Part shown: in pieces, positions 30,301 through 42,300 of the stretch
Position numbering within the stretch: position 1 is the stretch's first letter
Layout: each line of letters starts with the position of its first letter
NCBI GenBank assembly: GCA_014607495.2
Contig: CP053150.1
Location: 10,436,495 to 10,500,494 of the forward strand
Source of the DNA: Carposina sasakii
Lineage: Eukaryota; Arthropoda; Insecta; Lepidoptera; Carposinidae
DNA: 64,000 bases
Direction: 5' to 3'
Notes under the pieces: model-generated
Seen by the model: only the letters and a program-made list of their open reading frames with translations
What the model was told of the DNA's origin: nothing
Databases searched by the model: none
Position numbers and translations under genes: made by a program

Positions 30301-33300
30301 GCCCCAAGTACCCGACTGGGCAAGACCTGGAATAGACAAAATATACTTTACTTACCTGTATTACTCGTATTAATAAAAAATCCGACCGAGCTCCAACCTA
30401 CCCAAAACAAGATACAACCTCAATTTCTTACTTTTTCGTACATAATGTTACGCAATGAAATAAAGTTATGATATTAATACGCCACGTTTATTAACATAAG
30501 AGTACAAGTAAAATAGAAAATAAATATTACTTCAATTTTAAGATAAACAGGGCCACAGATTGGTGAGCATCTAATTAAACACACACATATTATTCGATTA
30601 GGCTAACTGGTGAAAAGTGGGTATGTAATTTACACTGTCTGCCCGCACGATCTCTTTTTTTTTGGGGGGTAATGTATATTCGGCTAACTGTGACACACTT
30701 CTGCCCAATATGTGACTATATGTCTATGTATATTATTCGATGAGGCAGCTGAACTCAATGGCACTTCGATGATTACACCTTAATTCTAAGATCCATTCAA
30801 TCCGACCAGTTAAGCAATGATCAGCCCCTCCCTACACTTAAAATAACTGTATCCATATCGTTTATAGCTTACCAATATACCAATGATTTTACAAACTGTA
30901 ACTCATAAGGAACAAACCTTTATAAATACGTCCCAGCCCCCTAAAGTCCATCTGATCTGAGCAGTTGAACACAATGACAAGTTTCCCTAGAGTGCGGCCC
31001 ATGTCTTTGGTAGTCTCAGTTTTGCCAGTCCCGGCGGGACCGGCCGGTGCTCCGCCCATATTCATACCAATAGCTTGAGATAATGTGATGTAGCATCTAT
31101 CCGTTAGTGGCGTGATTACTAGACGCTCTGTTATGCCTAGATATTCGTTCTGTAAAACAATCATCATCTAATATACTAGATTGCAATATAAGTAGTGTGT
31201 GCGTTTAACGTTTCTTTGAAAGATGGCAATAGTTATCATATAAGACCAATAAACCTACATAAGACCTACTCACTACACTTGACAAAGTTGTTTTTTATTT
31301 TAGTTTGTAGCTTAGACATATGAAAATTTTTCTCTGGGAATACTTAAGGAAACTTAACTACTTATATTCTAATGCAATAGAAGCTATATTTACCTGATAA
31401 AGGAAGTCTACATCGGTAATAGAAACGATGCAGTCATCCGATTCTTCAAAGTAATAGAACCGAGCCTGTTTCTGCCATTCGAAGTCAATGGGCGACTTGA
31501 TTCTCATTTTCACTAGGTCATCGAAGATATCTCTGTTGAAAACGATATTACTTATAATGAAAACGTCAACATCGAAGAATCGGACATTACATTACATTGA
31601 TTCATCATCATGGCGACAGTACAACGCAGTCTTCAAACTATCTATATTCATACTTAAGCAATATATAACGATTAAAAGCAATGCATACCTTTGATGCACA
31701 TGAATCGTAATCATAGTCTCCACTCTTGTCCTGTCCAGAGGTACTATATCCTTGACAGTTTGGTCAATAAGACCGTTCAAAAGATCCAAGAATTTCTGAT
31801 TAGTGATCCTCATTATATAGCGGTCCGCCCGAGCCTTCTTCAACGCATATTCCGCATCACTTGTCCAGAGGATTTGCATTCCTAATAGACCAGCCTAGAA
31901 ACATTCGTCAATGTTATAATATGAACTAGAATCACTAAAATAACTATCCTCATATTTATGTATGTATGATCATTAGACATAATGTAAAAATTACCAAGTT
32001 TTCAGGCTACGTCCGCATAAGAAGACCAGCTTAGCGCTTTGTGAGTCACCTAGCAAGTAATAGCAATTAAAAACGAACGTTCAAGAATATTCGCGAAATA
32101 ATGGGCTTCTGACGCCATTTTAGTCGCTTAGCGTATATACTATATAAGCTAGGCTCCTGCTTGCCTGTGCCAACGAAGCCTTAGCAATATGACTCTTGAA
32201 TAAAGCTTTATTAGTACCAGTTCTCCACACCGCCTATACAAGCGACCGGCCTTTGCAAAGGTATCGTCTCTCCGTTGTCAGAATTCATGTCTATTGTGCG
32301 TTCCTTGTCATTGAAATCTACCGTGTACATCGCATCGAAGATACTTGGTAGATGCGGATATTACAAAAAAAAATAATGGGAAAAATGGCAGGACTAATGA
32401 TGTAATGATGGTTCAATACAAAAAATATACATAATCTATATAAAGGTAGTAAACATACCTGACCAGGGAAAGTCCAGAATCCGACAATAAAATCGAACTC
32501 AGGATCTCCAGCCATAGTTTGCGCAATACCCGCTATAATATTCCTTACAGTATCCTTCATGGTATCTAATAGGGAATTTAGCCAGTTCTCCACACCGCCT
32601 ATGCAAGCGACCGGCCTTTCCAAAGGTATGGTCTCTCCGTTGTCAGAGTTCATGTTTATTATGCGTTCCTTGTCATCGAAATCTACCGTGTACATCGCAT
32701 CGAAGATACTTGGTAGATGCGGCTGTTAGTAATTATAAGCTGATATTAGGTATTTGCTCAAATTTTCGTAATGATTGAGTCAGTTTGCATCTCTTAAAAC
32801 CTTCCTAATAAAATACTAAAGAAACTCTATACTTATAACGTGTGTACAAATTCGAGTACAGTTCCGATAAAGCCTGAGAAAGGACAAGGCTACTTTTTAA
32901 TGCGAAAAAATCGCAGGAAGGGGACATCGTTAAAAAGCTTACGACTCGGATCTTAGTGACAGCAAGAAATGGTGCCGAAAGTTACTATTCCACGCGGATG
33001 AAGTCACAGGCACAGCTAGTTTATTATTTGTTAGGAACTACGGGAAAACTATGACAACGCGATGCTGCGAGCCACCTACGACATCTTATTACACAACGAT
33101 TTTAAGGTATCAGCCATAGTTGTGTTCTAGAAAAATAGCTATACCTAAACAATATTCCAACCTGTATAGAATGCGGATCCGAAGCCTGCCCAAGGATTTC
33201 AAGTAGCACTGGATCCGATACAAAGAAGAACCTCGGGAATATAAGGCGTTTCGTCTCAAGGTACCCAGTAAGGGACTTCTGACAAGCCTCTAACTGTTCG

Positions 33301-36300
33301 AACAAGTGCGGCAAAAGCGTTTTTAGGGTGTCATCGGACGTGCAAGTTTCCACGCAATTAATTATATCGCGGGCTCGGTACATTATCTTTACATAGGTTT
33401 TGTCGATCACCTAAAATGATTTCAATTAGTAAGAAAATTTGTTATATTTATGTAACCTATGCGGTCATTATAAAATATTAGAAATGCAATTTCATATGTC
33501 ACTTTAGCTTAATACATAGTAAGTATGCAATTTATGCAAAAATCTTTGCACTTTGTGACCCATTTCCATCAAAAATAGTCTATTGAAATGACAGCAATTA
33601 CCATGGTTTAGCTAAACCATTAGTAAACTAGAGGGCAGAAGTATCTTAGCTTCGCATGTCTTCAATTTTCATACCTTCCTACGAACACTAAGCAGACACT
33701 ATGAACATAAATTACGATACCTAAAGCAGCTTCATTCACCACTCACCCCAAACCGTTTCGCTTCTGCGGGCAATTGCTTAGCAATATCACCACCTACGAA
33801 TACGGCTTCCAAGTACATCCACAGGTTCTGTACTTGCAGCCACTTTTCTAATATCTCAGATGTGTTCACCAGCTTGCTTATCCATAAGAGAATGTCCTTT
33901 TTGAAAGGAGCGTTGTATCTGTAAATAATGTTATGCATACAATCTAATAGGAATAAAAATCCAGTCAAATGACGGCTTGATAATATTAAAATTTGGATGA
34001 TTCTGAACCAAAGATCTATCCGAAACTCTTACATATTTCTCCAAAAACAACAATATAACATACGATAGCGCTAGAGAGCACCGCCATTCATTTCAAAGTG
34101 TTATACAATGCGGGTTGACCAAAAAAAAATAATTACCGGAAAGTCAAACCACTAACATATGAAATAAATAAGTCGTAAAAACTAGGCATTTAAATCCAAT
34201 CCCAAAAAAAAACCCAAATCTTAAAATTTACTACAAAAAAAATTGGGAAAAACTAAAATAGATTCCACATCTTCGTCTTTAAATTTTCTATATGTGAAGC
34301 GAGCTATAGCAACAATGTAAATACAGCATTACCTATTTGATGCTAAGGAATTTAAAACCATGAGCGAATCTTCCAGCATAGTTATTATGTCGAGAGTCTC
34401 TTGCGGCTTTATAAGCAATTCGCCTCTATTCTTGAAGTGCGTGAACGTTAAATCTACAACCGCCCAATCAGAAGCCACCTGTTTCAGCTTAGCTTCGATA
34501 TCTTTCTCCTTTACTGCACTGATGCAAATATCCTATGTGAGAAGGAGAAAAAAACTCTTCACTAAGGCGACTTACTTCAAAGAACCTGAATTAAACAAAC
34601 GGTAAATTTCTATACAATCGTCTATTAGTCCTAACTCCTACTAATGGAGACTGGTAACAGTAGCCTCTCATACTTTTTAACCCGTAGTACAGATGTTATA
34701 GGAAAACGTGGCATCCGCTAAGATAAACGAAAACTTACTTCGACCTTGAACTTTCCATACAACACCTTGAAGTAAACTTATTCCGTTCTTAACTAACGAA
34801 GTAACTTAGTTCTACTCCAAGTTTATTGATATTAGAGATAGATATCACACCCACAAAGATGTAAATACCTCAACATCTTCCTTGTTCTGCAATAGTGGAG
34901 CTTCCATTACGTTGGCCAAAGTAAACGAGTCCGATTCCACGTCAAGAACACAATCTGTAATCCAGTAAAAAAACGTAATAAATACCTGACTTGCCTAAAA
35001 GGCAATCAAAGCTATTTAGAAATCACTTGTATATAATACTACAAGTCTGTTCTACGACTGGTTCTACGCGTCCTTCTTCGTACTCCCAAACATGTATGAA
35101 TGCAAAATTAGGTTGAATAAATAAAGCGTGAAAAGATAACAAAAAAACATACAATAAACTTACTTTCGCATTTATAATTTCACTTGGGATTGGGAGTATA
35201 CCATTAGGTCGCTAGATTGAGTTGTTGTTTAGGGTCAGTTCATATCTGACGGAATATGCGTCATGCGAAATGCATAATCGGTCGCGTAACAGTCAGACAA
35301 AATATATAGAAAAACACTCGACCGTTCACACTCAACCGATGATACGTTAGTGCGTCGAGCGTACGTTTGCCTGTACCTGGAGATACGCTCGACGCATCTT
35401 CCATCAGATATGAACTGACCCTTAAGAAGCGGTAGGCTTACTATCACGGCAAGATGACCAATTACTCAAAGAGAGCGACTAGTGGTGACTGAATGACCCT
35501 AATGGGAGATCGAGCCGTGTGGCGTGCCCTAGGTGAGGCCCACGTCCAGAAATGGACTGCAATAGGCCTACTCTTTACCAGTCTTCCTTAGCCTATTGAC
35601 AATATGTGTGTAGAATTGCAATAACTGTACTCACTCATAAGCTTTTCTAGTCTTCTCCAATGTCGGTCTTTCATAGCCTTATCGGCCATCAATTCCAGTA
35701 GAGGGCAGGTTTGGTTGAAGTCATCAATTTTATTCTTCAGTTCGATAAACGCCGGCCAATCTTTCATCGCCCTCGGCAATTTACGACATCTATTCGAAGG
35801 AAAATACTTTAATTAATATAACATTAATTAATCTTTTTTCAATATATTTTTTTTAAAACGAAAAACCGACTTCCGCCCAAAACTCGAGCTTAATAAAATA
35901 AAATTTTACTAAAGGGAAAATATATATTGCGTTAAGCCGTGTACGACGTTTAGAAGGCATAATATTGTCAGATTTATATGCCAGCAAATGATTAAATAGG
36001 CCACATGACAAAAGAGAGAAATGACTAGGCTTATAAACTTTACGTCTGACAATATATAAGCAACATATAATTACACTCCTTCTTCCCGCCCTGTTCCTAA
36101 TCATTTGGGGTCGGTACAATATGTAGGTACTCTTCTTTCATTCATTCCTATTATCCGTCATCTCGTTATTCTCATGTCTACCTCTTCCTCTATAACCATC
36201 TTACTTCGGACACGGCTTAACGCAACATATAATTACACGACTTAACACAATTATCTTCATCTTCATAAGCCTATTGCAGTCCACTACTGGACGTAGGCTT

Positions 36301-39300
36301 CCCCTGCCATAGGGGGATTTTGTTACTAAAAAGTTCCACTATCTATTTTTCGGCGGCTCCATCATCAGACCCTCGTTTCCTTTATATTATGTGTAGCTGA
36401 CCAATTCTCTATATAAATCTAAAAACGGACTACTCGTGCCTATTATATTTGAGGATATCCCTAGATTTCTTAGAGATTCCATCATCAGATGTTATGTTTT
36501 ATATGTAGATGACTAAAACGCTCAGTAAAAGTGTAAAAACAGACTACATGTGCCTACAATATTCGAGGATTGCCCTCGATTTCTCCAAGATCCCATCATC
36601 AGATCCTGATGTGGTGAATATGGGACCAACCTGGAAGTATACCGTGACCAACTATAAAAAAAATTGAAATCGGTTCATAAATAACGGAGTTCTGAGGTAA
36701 TACACATTAAAAAAAAAAAACATACAGACGAATTGATAACCTCTCTTTTTGAAGTCGGTTAATGACTCGTGTTCAGAATTCAGAATAATCTATTCTACTT
36801 CACTGCTAGGCAAGTGTGCGAAATCTTGGCTTTATTTTACTTTTTACATGGTCGTCTGTTTATACTTTCAACTAATGTCATACAACAATCCGTTAAGTTT
36901 GACGGCGTCGTGGTCGGAACGTGTTAAAATGAGAAGATATTCCAAGAAGAACTTGTTGTGAACAAGCACGTGCACCCGATGACGTCGCTCCCCACCAGCG
37001 CGCAGCGAATATAAAGCCGGTCACTTTGCGGGGAGCGGCAGTCTCGTCAGAGACTCGGTCGAGTACACTTGCTGTGCGTTTCTTGGCATATCCTCTACAT
37101 ATGTACCTAGCTTATATTAGACATATTTTGTATAATACACTGTACTGATTACTGATTAGATTCTGTACTGATTTGAAATATATTAATTACCACTATATAT
37201 ATAGTTATTACCACTTTATTGTTGAGTTCTCATTTACTATCTTATCATGTCCGATCCTATTCCTACATCAGAAGCGCCGGATTCAGACCCCCCACTAGTT
37301 TCGGCCGATAATACCATCCTGCAACAAGCAACATTATTCTCTTCTGGCATGGAAGCCATAGTCGAAAGAATCGCCAAAGCCATGATGAACCATCAAGTTG
37401 TGCCGAGCCCCCAGGTTAAACTGGTCCCATTTGACCCCGATATTCCCGACTCGGATATTGATAACTGGTGTAAATTGACCGAGATAATTATAGATAAAAA
37501 GAAAGTGACTGGCGTAGATTTAGTTTAAGCCCTGACCCAGTCCTTAAAGGGTCGCGCTGCCTTGTGTCTGACTAAAGTACAACCAGAGAATATGTCCTGG
37601 GCATCTATCAAAGAACTTTTACTGTCCCAGTTTTCAAAACCGATGATGATGCAGGATTACTTTGACCAAATTATTAAATTTCAACTTGAGCCTAAAGAAA
37701 CTCCAGCTGAAGCAGGCATGCGTCTTTGGCAACTTATAGAAAAAATACCTAATGGAAATTTTGCTGATGAAGTAGCCACCGGATTATCTATTTCAGTTCT
37801 ATCTCAGTGCGATGATAAAATTCGGCTTGAATTAAACTCTGTGATAATACACAACAAGAATTCCCTTTTTCGTACATTGCGAGGCTTCTCATTGAAACGA
37901 CGTAATGAGGATACAAGTCCGCAGGACATTGACATAAAGCGGTTTAGAGGTAGCACAGTTTTTAGAGGTAACTGTCACTTCTGCGGCAGGACCGGTCATC
38001 GAGGAAACGAATGCCGTGACCGATTACGATCTTCTACTAAAACTGGATTCATCACAACGAAACCAGACCAACGAAAGCCAGGTGTGGCTTGCTACATTTG
38101 TTCTGATTCTAGACACGTAGCTACCGCTTGCCCCATGAGATACAAGAAGAAAGAGGACAGCGCAACAAGCAGCACCTGGACGATAGGTGGCGGCAAGGCG
38201 AACAGTAATGACAGTGGCAGTAAACAAGTTAACCTGTGTTCGAAGACCGCGCGTGGAACGTTGCAGATAAGTGGTACAAATTTACCTTTTGTTTTTGATT
38301 CTGGTGCAGAGTGTAGCCTTATAAAAAATTGTTACTCTCATTGTTAATTGGTGAGCAGTTTCATGACCAAGTAACTTTAAAAGGCGTTGGGGGTAGTAAC
38401 GTAATATGTGGGTTACAAGTCAAATGTCCGATTATTGTGCAAGACATCTATTTCGAGGTTATCTTTCACGTCATTCCTGATGATTGTCTTAGCGAGAACA
38501 TTTTATTAGGTTGTGATATTTTAAATAATGATATTTCCGTTAAAATCAGCGCAGAAAATTTAATTTTCTCTCAAATCAAAAATGCAAACTTTTGCGTAAG
38601 TAATAACGAAGCTTTTTTAAATTATTCGGTTGACACAGATTTGGAAGGTAAAGACAAAGATGACCTGTTTAAAATTTTAAGGGCATACTCCACAAGTTTT
38701 ATAAATAATCTCCCTACCACGCACGTTACTACTGGTGAACTCAAAATCGAATTGATTGATCCTAATAAAACTGTTCATAGAAGACCTTATAGATTATCCC
38801 CAAGTGAACAAGAAATAGTAGATAGCAAAATAAAAGAGTTGTTAGATGCCAACATCATACGTGAAAGTTATTCTCCTTTTGCGAGTCCGATCTTGTTAGT
38901 CAAAAAGAAAAACGGAAGTGATAGGTTATGTGTAGATTATAGAGAACTAAATAGTAACACTTGTTCAGATAACTATCCTCTACCATTGATCAATGACCAG
39001 ATAGATAAGTTACATGGAGCAAATTACTTTTCTACCGTTGATATGGCCTCTGGTTTTCACCAAATTCAGGTACACGAGGATTCTATCGAAAAGACCGCTT
39101 TCGTAACACCTAAAGGTCAGTACGAATATTTAAAAATGCCATTTGGTTTAAAAAACGCACCGCAGGTCTTTCAAAGATCGATCAATAATGCGATAAAGCC
39201 ATTAAAAGATGATAGGATCCTCGTTTACATGGATGATGTTTTGGTTGCTTCAAAAACTGTCTCGGAAGGTTTGCAACGCCTTGATAAATTGCTAAATACT

Positions 39301-42300
39301 CTCTCTAAATCAGGATTTTCCTTCAATTTCAATAAGTGTTCGTTCTTGAAAAGAAAGACCGAGTATTTAGGTTTCGTGATATCTGCGGGGCAAGTCCGAC
39401 CAAATCCCACTAAAATTCAGGCTTTAAAGAATATTCCAGCACCTTCCACTGTTACCCAAGTTAGGCAGTTTATTGGTTTGGCTACATATTTTAGACAATT
39501 TATTCCAAATTTCTCAAAATTGATTAAACCTCTGTATCCTTTGACTTCTGTAGCAAAAGGCAAAATCTCGTGGACTTCTGAACATGATGAAATCCATAAA
39601 GAAATAATAAATTATCTGACTTCGGAACCAGTGTTAAGAATCTTCGACCCTTCCTTACCCGTCGAACTCCATACAGATGCGAGTTGCGAAGGTTATGGGG
39701 CAGTACTTATTCAAAAGGAAAACAATGTCCCACATGTAGTCTCTTATTTTAGTCATAAAACGACCGATCCTGAAAGCCGTTATCACTCTTATGAGTTAGA
39801 AACTTTAGCAGTAGTGAAGGCCGTACAACACTTTAGACACTATTTATATGGTCGAAAATTTACTGTTCTCACCGATTGCAATGCTTTGAAGGCTTCTCAT
39901 TCAAAAAAGGATCTAACTCCGCGTGTTCATAGGTGGTGGGCTATCTTACAGTCTTATGATTTCGATATCATTTACAAAGAAGGAAAGAATATGGCCCACG
40001 CAGATTTCCTTTCGCGTAATCCATTTAACGAAATTCCAAATTGTAAAACTGTTAACTTTTCTGAATTAGAGAAGGGTTGGTTGATCGTAGAACAACAGCG
40101 TGACTCTGAACTTTTAGATATTATAGAAAAATTGCGTGCCCATGACTTACCAACTGAAATCGCTCACACTTATGACATTAGAGAAGGTATACTATATCGA
40201 AAAATTGACCGTCATAGAACTTCTAAATGGCTGCCCATAATACCGCGATCACTCGTATGGTCCTTGATAAGTCATGTCCACAATGAAATTAAACATCTCG
40301 GTTATGAAAAAACTCTCGATAAGCTATACGATTTATATTGGTTTCCTAGTATGTCTAAGTTTGTAAAAAAGTTTGTCGACTCCTGTGTCATATGTAAAGC
40401 TTCTAAGGGTCCATCTGGTGCACAGCAAGTTCGGCTGCACAGTATTCCTAAAGCTCCCGTTCCTTGGCATACGTTACATATGGATTTGTCAGGAAAACTT
40501 AGCGGCAAAAGTGAGCAGAAGGAATATTGCGCAGTGATCATAGACGCTTTTACTAAATTTGTAATTTTAGAGCATACGCTTTCATTAAATGCTTCCAATG
40601 CAATTAGATCCTTGCAACGTGCTGTGCAGTTGTTTGGAGCTCCAAAACGTATAATAGCAGATCGAGGTCGTTCTTACGACAACTCAGAATTCAAAGAATT
40701 TTGTAGGCAGCATAATATCGAGTTACATCTTATTGCAACGGGGTCATGTAGAGCTAACGGACAGGTCGAACGCATTATGCGAACTCTTAAAAATTTGTTA
40801 ACTGTTGTGGAAAGTACTACGGAAGGCTCATGGCAGGAAAATTTGGGAGATATTCAATTAGCACTGAATAGTACGCGATCTAGGGTGACAGGTTTTACTC
40901 CTTTAGAATTAATGTTTGGAGTACAAGGTAATTCATTGGAATTATCTAGAATTTCAATTGACTTACAAGATACAACTAGGCTTGATCTTGATACAGCTCG
41001 CTCCAAAGCATCTACTAGCATTCAAAGGGCAGCACAGGATGATACCATACGTTTCAATAGAGGCAAAGCTAAAATTCGACCTTTTGTCGTAGGCGATTTT
41101 GTCTTTGCTAAGAATGATGAAAGACACCAGACAAAATTAGATCAAAAGTATAAAGGACCTTATAGGATCACAGCTGTTTTACATAATGACCGGTATGAAA
41201 TGCGACATATTAATGGCTCAAATAGATTATTTAAATATTCTCATGAAAAATTGCGTGCGGTGCCTCGTGGAACATCAGGTCTAATAGAAATAGCGGAAAA
41301 TACCAGTGATGACGTGACGGCGTTAAGTTTAGATGAGATTAATACTGGTCATGAAACTGCCCCTACTTTTGACACTGCCTCAATTGACAGTGAGGAAACC
41401 CAATCTGCGGACTCTCGTACTTTGACAGCGGAAAGAGCAAGTGATCGTAGTGATTCCCGTACTATATCTATAGATAGTCAAGATTCACTGTCACAAGTGC
41501 CAGAGTCTTGTCAGATTGTTACGAAGGCTTTTGTAGATACTAGTGATAGGTAGAATAGCAACTCATCTTTCTTTTATAAATAATTAAAACTAGATTAATC
41601 CGGTCCGGTGTGCACTGTAGGAATTTGTATGAAATTCGGACCAGTCATAACTGAAGGGAATTACAAGATTCGGTCCGGCAGAATACTGTAGGGGTTCTAA
41701 TGAATCCGGTCCAGTTTGGCCGAAGGAATGCCGTTCTCCGGTCCAGTATGCGCTGAAGGAATTCGTATGAATTCGGACCAGTCATAACTGAAGGGAATAA
41801 ACATTACTCTGAAACTGAAGGGCATTAGCCGGTCCAGATTTGTTAAAGTTAATAAGTAAAAACTGTCAGGATGATCGAACATTGAGCTGCTCTGTTTCTT
41901 TATCAGATTAAACTTGGTAGTACAACGCGCCCGAGGACGTGCGCACGTCAGCATGGCCGTGACGGCGTCGTGGTCGGAACGTGTTAAAATGAGAAGATAT
42001 TACAAGAAGAACTTGTTGTGAACAAGCACGTGCACCCGATGACGTCGCTCCCCACCAGCGCGCAGCGAATATAAAGCCGGTCACTTTGCGGGGAGCGGCA
42101 GTCTCGTCAGAGACTCGGTCGAGTACACTTGCTGTGCGTTTCTTGGCATATCCTCTACATATGTACCTAGCTTATATTAGACATATTTTGTATAATACAC
42201 TGTACTGATTACTGATTAGATTCTGTACTGATTTGAAATATATTAATTACCACTATATATATAGTTATTACCACTTTATTGTTGAGTTCTCATTTACTAT

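Noticed and set aside
32318..32695. A 125-codon minus-strand open frame
   Set aside because: Exon 37 read past its donor at 32459, running by chance into the intron and the duplicated piece.
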